This document shows, one piece after another, positions 17,915 through 26,619 of a DNA stretch of 64,000 nucleotides (position 1 is its first letter; every line of letters begins with the position of its first letter). The translations under genes and the position numbers were made by a program. The notes under the pieces were generated by a model, which made no database searches, was not told the origin of the DNA, and was given only the letters and a program-made list of their open reading frames with translations. The stretch comes from CALBPI01 sp038531945 (GTDB lineage: Bacteria > Pseudomonadota > Gammaproteobacteria > Steroidobacterales > Woeseiaceae), in the NCBI GenBank assembly GCA_038531945.1, contig JBCBBH010000003.1, positions 558,001 to 622,000 on the forward strand, given 5' to 3'.

Positions 17915-18310
17915 GTGGGCCTGCGGTTGCATGTTGTGGCGGGCGTTTTGCAGCGTGACGGTCAAGTGCTGATCGCACGCCGGCCGGAAGGTAAGCACGG
18001 CGCCGGCTACTGGGAGTTTCCTGGCGGCAAGGTAGAACCCGGAGAGTGTTTGTCCACTGCATTGCGCCGAGAGCTTTTCGAGGAACTAGGTATTCAAATC
18101 GGTGCGACCCAGCCTTTGTCCGTTGTTCATCACGACTACGCAGAACGGTCGGTCAAACTGAATTTTCAACGTGTTCTGGATTGGCATGGGACGCCAAGAC
18201 CACTTGAGTCGCAAGAGATTCGTTGGGTGGCGTTGGACGCGCTTGATGCGATCGAGTTCTTGCCGGCGAACCGCGATGTTGTGCAGAGTCTAAAGCGCGT
18301 TGAGTGCTAA
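17915..18310 (+). CDS. mutT: 8-oxo-dGTP pyrophosphatase MutT (Nudix)
   Basis: MutT hydrolyses 8-oxo-dGTP and prevents A:T to C:G mutations. The protein is 131 residues. The Nudix box reads GGKVEPGECLSTALRRELFE then ELGI, with the spacing G-x5-E-x7-REL-x2-EE-x-G intact. The GTG at 17915 is the first conventional start after the secA stop; translation might begin slightly earlier because the frame is open back to secA. The secA-mutT order is common in gammaproteobacteria. The last 4 bp overlap the zapD end on the opposite strand. Confidence 0.9.
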   Translation: MGLRLHVVAGVLQRDGQVLIARRPEGKHGAGYWEFPGGKVEPGECLSTALRRELFEELGIQIGATQPLSVVHHDYAERSVKLNFQRVLDWHGTPRPLESQEIRWVALDALDAIEFLPANRDVVQSLKRVEC

Positions 18311-19107
18311 CAGATGAACAGCCGAAACGAAACGTTGTCGGTCGTTTGACTCGGTCGATGGTCCACATCTCGCCAGACCATAAAGCGGATCGTGAACCGT
18401 TGTGGGCTCCCACTGACTTCCGGAAACAAACCATCTGCGCTTGCTAGTTGGACACGCAACATCCGGCACTTTGAGTCTTTCGCGATGACGTGCTGGTACA
18501 TCCCGGATTCCGCGACGCAATCCAACGGTGCGGGGCTTTGTCGAATCAACCACATGATGTGTTTGACAGCCCCACACAGCGGGCGCAGATCCGTCAGCCA
18601 CGTATCGATGTCTTCGCGACGTGCTTCATAAGGTCGCCGTAGCCAGTGACTAAACACGGGCAGATCAAATTCACAGGTGCCGCCGGGAATCGCACTTCTG
18701 TGTTTGATCGCACTCAAGAACTCACTATCGCGTAACGGTTGGAGATAATGCGAGCCGATAGTCGCGACGGAATTGCGAACGCGCGTGACCTCGTCGATCG
18801 TCGTCTGCAGTCGACTGCGATCAACATCCGGGTTCCGTGCAAAAGTCTCAAGCTGGTCGATTTGACGCTCAAGTTCCTTCAGGATTTCGCTGCGCGCATC
18901 ACCTCGCGTCAGGATCGCGATGATTTCCAGCAGTCCGTCAATGGCTTTTCGCGATGCTGTGTCGGAGTTGTCCGCAACGTGGTATTCCGTTTGCCGATAC
19001 AGGAACTCGAGGCGCAGAAACGTCCGCATCCGCTCGTTGAGCGGTTGTTCGTAGGTAGCAATCGCCGTGTTGCGTTGCTGTCCGGTTTGTTCTGCGGCAG
19101 AGACCAT
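18307..19107 (-). CDS. zapD: Z-ring-associated protein ZapD
   Basis: ZapD (DUF1342, YacF) bundles FtsZ filaments by binding the FtsZ C-terminal peptide. The protein is 266 residues, slightly longer than the ~247 of E. coli. It starts with a short extra N-terminus and then YEQPLNERMRTFLRLEFL, the hallmark of the family. The all-alpha N-terminal half and the beta-rich C-terminus (FTIRFMVW) fit. It lies downstream of coaE on the same strand, as in E. coli and Pseudomonas. The usual small zinc protein YacG is not present beside it. Confidence 0.9.
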   Translation of the reverse strand: MVSAAEQTGQQRNTAIATYEQPLNERMRTFLRLEFLYRQTEYHVADNSDTASRKAIDGLLEIIAILTRGDARSEILKELERQIDQLETFARNPDVDRSRLQTTIDEVTRVRNSVATIGSHYLQPLRDSEFLSAIKHRSAIPGGTCEFDLPVFSHWLRRPYEARREDIDTWLTDLRPLCGAVKHIMWLIRQSPAPLDCVAESGMYQHVIAKDSKCRMLRVQLASADGLFPEVSGSPQRFTIRFMVWRDVDHRPSQTTDNVSFRLFIC

Positions 19108-19186
19108 GAATTCGCTTAGACCCGTTGCTCTCTCTATTTTGCGCTCGACTGAGTAGCCAGCGCAAATGAAGGCGTTTCACCGATGC

Positions 19187-19795
19187 TTATTTAGCGTCGG
19201 TGCCTGACGACAGTTGGTCATAAAACCGATGCAGCGCATCGCAGCGTGTCTGAAGCTCAGATAGGCTTGCACTGTTGTTGACCACATCATCTGCGATTGT
19301 GAGACGCGAATCGCGACTCGCTTGGGCGGCAAGCATCGACAGGGCGAGTTGTGGCGAGATGCCGTCGCGCGCAAGCAGACGCCGCATTTGGAGCCCGGCG
19401 TCGCAGTCGACCACCAGGACACGATCCATGACCTGCCGCAAGCGACTGCCGGTCAGCAGTGGCACCACGACAACGGTGTAGTTACCGTCAGCTTCGGCGA
19501 TACCGCGCATCACCTCTGCCCCGATCAGAGGGTGAGTGATCGACTCGAGACCCTTTCTCGCCGACGGATCCTGAAACACGTATTCGCGCAGTGCAGCGCG
19601 ATCGAGGGCGCCATCTGGCAGCAGAAACTGATCGCCGAATTTGGCGATGATTTGTTGTAATCCGTCGCTTCCGGGTGCCACCACGTCCCGTGCAATGACG
19701 TCCGTGTCGACAATGCTCGCGCCGAGCGCCGCGAGCATTGTTGAGACCTGCGTTTTACCGCTGGCTATTCCGCCGGTTAATCCAACTGTGAGCAT
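19187..19795 (-). CDS. coaE: Dephospho-CoA kinase
   Basis: CoaE phosphorylates dephospho-CoA at the 3'-hydroxyl, the last step of CoA synthesis. The protein is 202 residues. The N-terminal P-loop is GLTGGIASGKTQVSTML, followed by VDTDVIARDVV, which binds substrate, then SITHPLIGAEV and VVVVPLLTGSRL. It starts 12 bp after the pilD stop, the standard gammaproteobacterial pilBCD-coaE order, so it is probably cotranscribed with the pilus genes. Confidence 0.95.
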   Translation of the reverse strand: MLTVGLTGGIASGKTQVSTMLAALGASIVDTDVIARDVVAPGSDGLQQIIAKFGDQFLLPDGALDRAALREYVFQDPSARKGLESITHPLIGAEVMRGIAEADGNYTVVVVPLLTGSRLRQVMDRVLVVDCDAGLQMRRLLARDGISPQLALSMLAAQASRDSRLTIADDVVNNSASLSELQTRCDALHRFYDQLSSGTDAK

Positions 19796-19807
19796 GCATG
19801 TATCGTC

Positions 19808-20707
19808 TCACAAACCCAACAATCGCTGGTAGACGGCTTGCAACGGTTGACCGCCGACGAGAATGATCCATCCGGCAGCCGCTAGCCACTGGCCGAACGG
19901 CATAGGTTGCCCCCGTTCCTGACGACGCAACAGCATTTGAACGACGGCAAACACCGTACCGGTCGCTGCGGCAATCAGGACCAGCATCGGCAAAATTTGC
20001 CAGCCTAGCCATGCGCCCAGCGCAGCCAATAGCTTGAAGTCCCCGTAGCCCATGCCTTCCTTACCAGTCAGCAAGCGAAAGCATTGATAAACGGTCCACA
20101 ATGACAGGTAGCCCGCGAGCGCGCCGACAATTGCGGTGTTGGGCGGAATGAATAGCATCTCGGCGGGTTGCGGTGAAAACAGCGATAGCGTGAGTCCAAT
20201 CCAGAGCAGAGGCAGCGTCATGATGTCCGGGAGGATCTGGTGATCGATATCGATTGCTGACAGTGGAATCAGATACCAGGTCAACAAAATGCCCGCCAGC
20301 GCTTCCCAACCTGGCCCAAACCGCCAAGCGACAATCGCGGTCGCAACGCCGGTCAGGAGTTCGACGGCAGGGTAGCGAGCGCTAATCGGTGCGTGGCAGT
20401 TACTGCATTTCCCGCGAAGGACCAGCCACGATATGACGGGAATATTCTCAAGCGCGGTGATTTTGTGCCCGCAGTGTGGGCACGCGGAATCCGGCTTGGC
20501 GAGATTGTATGTTTTCGGTACCGCATCACCGACGTCAATAGGCGTGCCTTTCTGTTCGGCGAGTTCCGCAAGCTCGGACGTCCAGTCGCGCTCGAGCATC
20601 ACTGGTAGTCGGTGGATCACTACATTTAGAAAACTGCCGACGACGAGACCAAAAAGCAGCGCGCTCGTTACAAACAGCCACGCTGGCATGGCGAACAGGA
20701 CGTCCAT
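19808..20707 (-). CDS. pilD: Type IV prepilin peptidase and N-methyltransferase PilD
   Basis: PilD cuts the leader from prepilins and methylates the new N-terminal residue. The protein is 299 residues and polytopic. The N-terminal domain contains two CxxC pairs (CPHCGHK and CSNCHAP) linked to zinc in the family. The two aspartates of the A24 aspartic protease site are visible in AIDIDHQILPD and GMGYGDFKLLAALGAWLG. Substrates in this window would be the two pilins at 23835-24993. Confidence 0.96.
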   Translation of the reverse strand: MDVLFAMPAWLFVTSALLFGLVVGSFLNVVIHRLPVMLERDWTSELAELAEQKGTPIDVGDAVPKTYNLAKPDSACPHCGHKITALENIPVISWLVLRGKCSNCHAPISARYPAVELLTGVATAIVAWRFGPGWEALAGILLTWYLIPLSAIDIDHQILPDIMTLPLLWIGLTLSLFSPQPAEMLFIPPNTAIVGALAGYLSLWTVYQCFRLLTGKEGMGYGDFKLLAALGAWLGWQILPMLVLIAAATGTVFAVVQMLLRRQERGQPMPFGQWLAAAGWIILVGGQPLQAVYQRLLGL

Positions 20708-20750
20708 CGTTTCGTTGCGCGTCTAGTGCTGAGTCGAATAGTGGGGTGCG

Positions 20751-21962
20751 TTAGACGACCGCACCCATCTTGAAGATCGGCAAGTACATAGCGACAACCA
20801 GGCCGCCGACGAGAACGCCGAGAATTGCCATGATTAACGGTTCAATCAAGCTCGACATATTATCCACTGCGTTGTCGACATCTTCTTCGTAGAAGTCAGC
20901 GACCTTCGCTGACATCTCATCAAGCTGACCCGACTCCTCTCCCACAGCGATCATTTGGATCACCATGTTGGGGAACAGATCTGTGTTCTCCATCGCCATC
21001 TGCAAACGCTGGCCGGTGGCCACTTCATCCCGCATTGCCATCACGCCGTTTTCGTAAACGATGTTGCCGGTCGCGCCGGCGACAGATTCCAGCGCCTCCA
21101 CGAGCGGAACACCGGCCGAGAACATCGTCGACAATGTACGGGCATAGCGAGCAATCGCCGACTTCTCAAGGATTGGGCCAACAACCGGCAGCTTGAGTGC
21201 AATCTTGTCGAGATTCTCACGCATCTTCTTGGAGCGTTTTTTGAAATAGAAGAACGTAAAGCCGCCACCAATCAAGCCGGCCAGCAGGATCCAGCCCTTG
21301 TTTCGGACAAAGTAGGATAAATCTACGACCATTCTCGTAAACGTCGGCAAGTCTGCGCCGAAGCCTTGGAACAGATCTTCGAACGACGGAATCACGAAAA
21401 TCAGCAAAATCGTGGTCACCACAACCGCGACCACCAATACTGCGGCGGGGTAGGTCAGTGCCTTTTTGATTTTTTTCTTGATCGCTTCGGTCTTTTCTTT
21501 GTAGGTCGCGATCTTGTCCAGCAGCGTTTCGAGCGCACCTGCCTGCTCTCCGGCGTCGACGAGGTTCACGAACAAATCGTCGAAGTACAGAGGATGTTTG
21601 GCCAGTGCTTCTTTCAGCGAGCTGCCGCCTTCGACGCTTGCCTTGATATCAAGAATCAGCTTTTGCATCGCCTTGTTTTCGTGGCCGTTGCCGACGATAT
21701 CGAAGGCCTGAACCAGTGGGATACCGGCGACCATCATAGTTGCGAGTTGGCGCGAGAAAATCGCGATGTCACCCGTCGTGATTTTTTCTGCGCCGGCGAA
21801 CAGCGTGGACTGTTTTCGAATTTTGTTTGGGACGACGCCCTGGCGTCGCAATGACGCACGTACTTCGGCCTCACTCGTTGCGGTCTGTTTGCCTTTAACG
21901 CGCTGGCCTCGGCTGTCAACGCCTTCCCAGGTATATGGTGCTTCTTTGGTTGCTGCTGCCAT
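20751..21962 (-). CDS. pilC: Type IV pilus inner-membrane platform protein PilC
   Basis: PilC is the platform on which the PilB motor turns to add pilin subunits. The protein is 403 residues with two GspF-type repeats: the first with IFSRQLATMMVAGIPLVQA and VNLVDAGEQAGALETLL, the second with RYARTLSTMFSAGVPLVEAL and MIAVGEESGQLDEM. About three membrane segments are visible, including a hydrophobic one near residue 175 and the C-terminal LIMAILGVLVGGLVVAMYLP. Gaps to pilB (19 bp) and pilD (43 bp) are short. Confidence 0.96.
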   Translation of the reverse strand: MAAATKEAPYTWEGVDSRGQRVKGKQTATSEAEVRASLRRQGVVPNKIRKQSTLFAGAEKITTGDIAIFSRQLATMMVAGIPLVQAFDIVGNGHENKAMQKLILDIKASVEGGSSLKEALAKHPLYFDDLFVNLVDAGEQAGALETLLDKIATYKEKTEAIKKKIKKALTYPAAVLVVAVVVTTILLIFVIPSFEDLFQGFGADLPTFTRMVVDLSYFVRNKGWILLAGLIGGGFTFFYFKKRSKKMRENLDKIALKLPVVGPILEKSAIARYARTLSTMFSAGVPLVEALESVAGATGNIVYENGVMAMRDEVATGQRLQMAMENTDLFPNMVIQMIAVGEESGQLDEMSAKVADFYEEDVDNAVDNMSSLIEPLIMAILGVLVGGLVVAMYLPIFKMGAVV

Positions 21963-21981
21963 CGTTTGTTCCTCGCAACGA

Positions 21982-23700
21982 TCAGTCGACCGTTACACGA
22001 TTGATTTCTTCAAGGCTGGTATGCCCGTCCATGACTTTTTGCAAGGCGGCGCGACGGAGATCCCAGACGCCTTCTTTCTCAGCTTGTCCGGCGATCTGCA
22101 TTGCGTTTCCGCCTTCCATAATGATTCGGCCCATGTCCTCGCTGACTTCCATTACCTGAAAGATGCCGACACGGCCTTTGTATCCTTCGTTGCACGCTTT
22201 GCAGCCGACCGGGCCGTAGATGGTAACGCCGGCATCGAGCATTTCTTCCGTGAACCCTTCCTTGAGTAGGGCTTCCCGGGGAATGTCACGCTCTTCCTTG
22301 CATTTCTCGCATAGCCGGCGCGCGAGGCGCTGTGCAATGATGAGACTGACTGACGTCGCGATTGCGTAAGGTTTTACGCCCATGTCGACGAGTCGAGTCA
22401 GCGTTTTGGGGGCGTCGTTCGTATGTAACGTGGACAACACCAAGTGACCCGTCTGCGCCGCTTTGATCGCGATCTCTGCCGTCTCAAGATCACGAATCTC
22501 ACCGACCATGATGATGTCCGGATCTTGTCGCAGGAACGCTTTCAGGGCTGAAGCAAACGTCAGACCAACCTTCGGGTTGACGTTCACCTGGTTGATGCCG
22601 GGCAGGTTGATTTCAGCCGGATCTTCCGCGGTCGATATGTTCCGATCCGCAGTGTTCAGGATATTCAGTCCGGTATACAGCGACACGGTCTTACCGCTAC
22701 CTGTCGGGCCTGTCACAAGAATCATGCCGTACGGTTTGGCGAGATGCTTCATGTACAGATTTTTCTGCTGCTCTTCGTAGCCCAGCGCGTCAATACCGAG
22801 CTTGGCGCTACTAGGATCGAGGATCCGAAGCACAATTTTCTCGCCGAACAGCGTCGGGCAGGTGTTGACCCGGAAGTCGATCGCGCGGTTCTTCGACAGG
22901 CGCATCTTGATCCGGCCGTCCTGCGGGATGCGCCGTTCAGCAATATCGAGTCTCGACATGACCTTGAGTCGCGCCGAAACTTTGCCGGCCAGAGCAGCAG
23001 GCGGCTGGGCGACTTCGTTCAAAACGCCATCGAGACGGGTCCGCACGCGGAAATACTTTTCGTAGGGCTCGAAGTGGATATCCGATGCGCCGCGCTGAAT
23101 CGCATCGAGCAGCACTTTGTTGACGAACCTTACTACCGGCGCGTCGTCGACGTCGTCTTTGGTGACTTCGTCCTGCTCGACTTCGCCCGATGAGACGTCA
23201 AGGTTCTCAAGATCGAAGTCGTCGTCGTCGAAGCTCGACATGCTCGTGTCGATCGCCTCGAGAGTTTTAGCGACTCGCTCCTCCAGTTTGTCTTGCTCAA
23301 CAACGACTGGATCGACCCGGTAGGTCGATTGAAATTTGATCTCGTCGATCGCTTGAAGGTTGGTCGGATCGGAGACTGCCAGGAACAGTCGCTTGCCACG
23401 CAACGCCAGCGGCAACACCGTGTGTTTTCCGATGAGTTTCTGGTCGACAGAGCGGACTACATCAAGATCCAGCTCCATAGCGTCGAGATCCATCAACGGC
23501 ACGCCGAATTCGTGAGCGGCGGCAACCGCAACCGCGCGCGGGTCGGCGAGTTCCTGCTCGACGATGTAGGCAACCAGCGGTCGTTTTTTGGCGCGCGACT
23601 CTGTGAGTGCTTCCTGAACCGCACTCTCTGCAATGATCCCGTCTTGCACGAGCCGGCGTGGGAGTCCGGAGAGTACGTTTTGCGACGCCGTTGCTGCCAT
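21982..23700 (-). CDS. pilB: Type IV pilus extension ATPase PilB
   Basis: PilB powers pilus extension. The protein is 572 residues. Visible in order: an N-terminal GspE/MshEN domain, Walker A GPTGSGKTVSLYTGL, the Asp box TAEDPAEINLPGINQV, Walker B DIIMVGEIRDLETAEIA, the His box LSTLHTNDAPKTLTRL, and a tetracysteine zinc site (CEKCKEE, then GCKACNEGYKG). A linker rich in Asp and Glu at ~residues 155-190 is unremarkable. The gene starts the pilB-pilC-pilD-coaE run. Confidence 0.97.
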   Translation of the reverse strand: MAATASQNVLSGLPRRLVQDGIIAESAVQEALTESRAKKRPLVAYIVEQELADPRAVAVAAAHEFGVPLMDLDAMELDLDVVRSVDQKLIGKHTVLPLALRGKRLFLAVSDPTNLQAIDEIKFQSTYRVDPVVVEQDKLEERVAKTLEAIDTSMSSFDDDDFDLENLDVSSGEVEQDEVTKDDVDDAPVVRFVNKVLLDAIQRGASDIHFEPYEKYFRVRTRLDGVLNEVAQPPAALAGKVSARLKVMSRLDIAERRIPQDGRIKMRLSKNRAIDFRVNTCPTLFGEKIVLRILDPSSAKLGIDALGYEEQQKNLYMKHLAKPYGMILVTGPTGSGKTVSLYTGLNILNTADRNISTAEDPAEINLPGINQVNVNPKVGLTFASALKAFLRQDPDIIMVGEIRDLETAEIAIKAAQTGHLVLSTLHTNDAPKTLTRLVDMGVKPYAIATSVSLIIAQRLARRLCEKCKEERDIPREALLKEGFTEEMLDAGVTIYGPVGCKACNEGYKGRVGIFQVMEVSEDMGRIIMEGGNAMQIAGQAEKEGVWDLRRAALQKVMDGHTSLEEINRVTVD

Positions 23701-23834
23701 GAATCAGCCGCCTAGATAACTTGGAATATGTCCAACCACTAGTCTCACCGATCGCGCGAGGTGGATCAACTTAAGAGTGTGTGCCAGGTCACAAAAACCC
23801 TCAGCACATCAAGAAACTGTGCGCTGCGTCGCGC

Positions 23835-24362
23835 CTAGCGACAAGTGGACGGCAAGTAACGGTTGTCGATAGGTGTGGCGATGTAGACGGCGGTTGCGCC
23901 ACCCCCGGTGGTACCCATAGGCTGCGTTGCCGCTGGTTGATTCGCGTTGCCGCATCGCCAGATAACGGTGAGTTCGCCGGTCTCGTAGGGCGTCAGGTAC
24001 AGCTGCTGGCCTGCGATCACAGGGTTCGCGTCGTTGCCGAAAGTCACACCCACTCTTCCATTGTTGACCTCCACTTGAGACACAAACTTTCCGGCCGTGT
24101 CGGTAGCCGCGGGCGACATGCCGGCCGCGTTCCGATCCACGGGCGCTTCGCCATCGGTCAGGAACGCATCGACGATGCCGGTTTTTGCGTTCGTCGCGAG
24201 GCTGATGCCTTCAGCCACCTGGGCGCGAACGGTATAGGTCTGATAAGCAGTGATCGCCAACGATGCGAGGATGCCGATGATGGCTACCACGATCATGAGT
24301 TCGATAAGTGTGAATCCCGATTGTTGGCTCGAGAGCGGCCTTCTTGTTTGGTTTCGCACCAT
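23835..24362 (-). CDS. Second type IV pilin, PilA-like
   Basis: This is a type IVa prepilin of 175 residues. The leader of ~16 residues (MVRNQTRRPLSSQQSG) is cut before FTLIELMIVVAIIGILASLA, with Glu at position 5 of the mature protein. A C-terminal Cys pair (RCGNANQ and YLPSTCR) would close the D-loop. It resembles the neighbouring pilin closely (AGMSxAATDT, GNDANPVIAGQ). ATG at 24362 was chosen because it gives a proper leader; no good ribosome site is visible. It lies behind the terminator of the other pilin, so it may be weakly expressed or have its own promoter. Confidence 0.88.
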   Translation of the reverse strand: MVRNQTRRPLSSQQSGFTLIELMIVVAIIGILASLAITAYQTYTVRAQVAEGISLATNAKTGIVDAFLTDGEAPVDRNAAGMSPAATDTAGKFVSQVEVNNGRVGVTFGNDANPVIAGQQLYLTPYETGELTVIWRCGNANQPAATQPMGTTGGGATAVYIATPIDNRYLPSTCR

Positions 24363-24432
24363 GACAGAATACCAGTTTGATTGAGAATTTCTGCGACGCC
24401 CGTCCGTGATTACGTCCAGTGGGTGCGGGCAC

Positions 24433-24490
24433 AAAAAAGGCCCTGTCGGGCCTGGAGAACAGCTTGCTCCGGGAAACCCCGGAGCAAGCT
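24433..24490 (-). terminator. Intrinsic terminator of the main pilin gene, two hairpins
   Basis: On the minus strand a 13-bp hairpin (AGCTTGCTCCGGG with CCCGGAGCAAGCT, 24490-24461) is followed by a second, AGGCCC-GACA-GGGCCT, and a run of six Ts (24453-24433). The second is a standard intrinsic terminator. Together they would end most pilA transcripts before the second pilin gene and stabilise the message. Confidence 0.85.
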
Positions 24491-24516
24491 TGAGATTCTT
24501 TAAATCTCGCTGCCGA

Positions 24517-24993
24517 TTAACGGCAGGTTCCTGGCAGGTACTGGTTAGCAACAGAAGTTGCGCCAGCGCCGCCGAGCTGTACCGTGCCTGCCGGAGCAGC
24601 TGCACCGCCGCAGACCCAGGTCAGCGTGTTTTCAGGCGTGTTCCAAGGAACGATAGCCAGCGTCTGACCAGCGATTACCGGGTTGGCGTCGTTGCCGTAC
24701 GTGACGGTGATCGTGCCTGCAGCGATGTCTACCTGCGTGACGTACTTGCCACTCGTGTCGGTAGCCGCGGCTGACATGCCAGCGCCCGGACGGTCGGCTG
24801 CCACAGCGCCGGTCGCCAAGAAGGTTTCTGCAACTGCAGTTTTGGCAGACGATGCCAGGTTCAGACCTTCAGAAACCTGTGTACGGACGGTGTAGTCCTG
24901 GTACGCAGGAATAGCGATCGCCGCCAGAATGCCGATAATCGCAACAACGATCATGAGTTCGATAAGGGTGAAACCCTGTTGCATTTTTTTCAT
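24517..24993 (-). CDS. pilA: Major type IV pilin PilA
   Basis: This is the type IVa pilin subunit, 158 residues. A 7-residue leader (MKKMQQG) is followed by the cleavage site and FTLIELMIVVAIIGILAAIA. The globular domain ends with a D-loop Cys pair (WVCGGAA and YLPGTCR). ATG at 24993 is preceded by AGGGAGA; the frame runs 30 codons further upstream but that part overlaps the promoter region. A consensus sigma-54 promoter upstream and a strong terminator downstream mark it as the main, PilR-controlled pilin. Confidence 0.95.
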   Translation of the reverse strand: MKKMQQGFTLIELMIVVAIIGILAAIAIPAYQDYTVRTQVSEGLNLASSAKTAVAETFLATGAVAADRPGAGMSAAATDTSGKYVTQVDIAAGTITVTYGNDANPVIAGQTLAIVPWNTPENTLTWVCGGAAAPAGTVQLGGAGATSVANQYLPGTCR

Positions 24994-25079
24994 TTGCTGT
25001 CTCCCTAGACACGCGAAGTTAAAAAAAAGTTTTGACTGTGTCGTTTCCAAGGGCGCATTCGCCCCTCGGAGACACTGGA

Positions 25080-25094
25080 GCAAGCTGCGTGCCA
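25080..25094 (-). promoter_or_regulatory. Sigma-54 promoter of pilA
   Basis: The minus strand reads TGGCACGCAGCTTGC, an exact -24 (TGGCAC) and -12 (TTGC) pair with the canonical 5-bp spacer, about 87 bp before the pilA start. Sigma-54 promoters need an activator, and the adjacent pilS-pilR pair is the known activator system for pilA in Pseudomonas. Confidence 0.9.
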
Positions 25095-25213
25095 GTTTTT
25101 CAAGAAGACTTGTAAGTTTATGAAAATATGAAAGAAAAATCGACGAATGTGCGCTGCTTCACATTCTCTTTCCAACGTTTTGGCAGACAAAAGGTCCGAG
25201 GTCATTGTCATGA

Positions 25214-25232
25214 TGTGACAAGTTTTGTCACA
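25214..25232 (-). promoter_or_regulatory. Inverted repeat, candidate PilR binding site
   Basis: TGTGACA and TGTCACA are separated by 5 bp, and further TGTCA or TGACA units lie around (GTCATTGTCATGA at 25201-25213, ACTGTCG at 25235-25240). The site is about 120 bp upstream of the sigma-54 promoter, a normal distance for an enhancer. Known PilR sites are TGTC-rich, but binding here is an inference. Confidence 0.5.
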
Positions 25233-25258
25233 AACTGTCGATAATTGCCGCGCGGCGC

Positions 25259-26605
25259 TCAATCGATATTGAATTTCTTGATCCGGTAGCGTAGCTGGCG
25301 AAACGTGAGCCCGAGCAGTTTGGCCGCTGCAGTCTTGTTGTACCGGGTTTTCTCGAGCGCTTCGATGATCGCCTGACGCTCCATATCTTCGAGTTGCGGT
25401 GTCAGCGGACCTGTCGCAATTTCGCGAATTTCGGCCTTTCTCGGTTCCTGCCGTTGGGCAGATGGCACAGGTCCCAGTTGCAAATCGCCGACATCGATCG
25501 TCGGGCCCGGGCACAGCGTCACCGCGCGTTCTATGGCATTTTCGAGTTCGCGAACGTTGCCCGGGAATGCGTAGTCTTTGAGTGCCTGGCGCGCAGCTTG
25601 TGTCAAGGTCTTGCTTGCGCCGTCGCGCTGTTTCCCGAATCGTTGCAGGAAGGCGTCGGCCAGCAGCAGGACGTCATCCGCTCGTGCTCTGAGCGGTGGC
25701 ACGGGCAGCTCGATCACATTGACCCGATAATATAAGTCTTCGCGGAAATCCTGTGACTTCGCGAGTGCACCGAGATCCTGGTGGGTCGCGCTGAGGATGC
25801 GAACGTCGACCGGCGTTTCCTTGGCGGAGCCGACCGGACGCACGGTTTTCTCCTGAATGACCCGCAACAATTTGACCTGCATCGCCAACGGCAATTCGGC
25901 GATTTCGTCGAGGAATAGCGTGCCCCCCTCGGCAGACTGGAACAGTCCCAGTTTGTCGCTGACAGCGCCGGTGAAACTGCCGCGCTTATGGCCGAAGAAT
26001 TCGCTTTCCATCAGGTCCGGCGGGATGGCGCCGCAGTTGACCGGCACGAATTCCCGCTCCCGTCTTCCGCTGGCTTCGTGGATCATCCGGGCGACGAGTT
26101 CTTTACCGGTTCCGGACTCACCGCGGATGTGCACAGGCGCCTGGCTGCGGGCTACTTTCGCGATGATGTCACGGACATGGTCCATCGCTTCGCTATCGCC
26201 AATCAGAGAGCTGGCCGTTTCGTCCGGCGCGTCGTGTAGTTCCAGCGCGGTCGCGATGATGCTTCTGAGGTTGTTTAAGTCCAGCGGTTTCGACAGGAAG
26301 TCAAAGGCGCCGTGTTTCAAAGCGGTGACTGCCGCTTCAATGCTGCCGTGCGCGGTGATGACCGCAACGGGCAGCGAAGCAAACTGGGCCTCGATGTGTC
26401 TGACCAGATCCAGCCCGTCGCCGTCCGGCAGGCGCATATCGGTCAAACACAAATCAAAACGGCCACCTTCAAGTGCGGTGTGCGCCTCGCCGACTGAGCC
26501 CGCTGTCGTTGTTTTTAGCCCCATACTACTGACAGTCATGTCGAGCAGGTCACGGATATCCGGTTCGTCGTCGACGATCAGCACGTGTTTGTTATGGCTG
26601 TTCAA
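25259..26605 (-). CDS. pilR: Sigma-54-dependent response regulator PilR
   Basis: PilR activates pilA when phosphorylated by PilS. The protein is 448 residues: receiver domain (VLIVDDEPDIRDLL, phospho-acceptor in CLTDMRLPDGDGLDL, and KPLDLNNL), AAA+ domain with GESGTGKELVARMIHEAS, the sigma-54 contact loop GSFTGAVSDK and GGTLFLDEIAELP, and a Fis-type HTH at the end (LEKTRYNKTAAAKLLGLTFR). The start chosen is TTG at 26605, 8 nt after GAGGA and just beyond the pilS stop; no in-frame ATG sits as well. The frame continues upstream inside pilS. Confidence 0.94.
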   Translation of the reverse strand: MNSHNKHVLIVDDEPDIRDLLDMTVSSMGLKTTTAGSVGEAHTALEGGRFDLCLTDMRLPDGDGLDLVRHIEAQFASLPVAVITAHGSIEAAVTALKHGAFDFLSKPLDLNNLRSIIATALELHDAPDETASSLIGDSEAMDHVRDIIAKVARSQAPVHIRGESGTGKELVARMIHEASGRREREFVPVNCGAIPPDLMESEFFGHKRGSFTGAVSDKLGLFQSAEGGTLFLDEIAELPLAMQVKLLRVIQEKTVRPVGSAKETPVDVRILSATHQDLGALAKSQDFREDLYYRVNVIELPVPPLRARADDVLLLADAFLQRFGKQRDGASKTLTQAARQALKDYAFPGNVRELENAIERAVTLCPGPTIDVGDLQLGPVPSAQRQEPRKAEIREIATGPLTPQLEDMERQAIIEALEKTRYNKTAAAKLLGLTFRQLRYRIKKFNID

Positions 26606-26619
26606 TGTGCATTCCTCAG

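Noticed and set aside
23781..23795. Sigma-54 promoter for pilB
   Set aside because: TGGCAC is present on the minus strand, but the -12 GC at the right spacing is missing.
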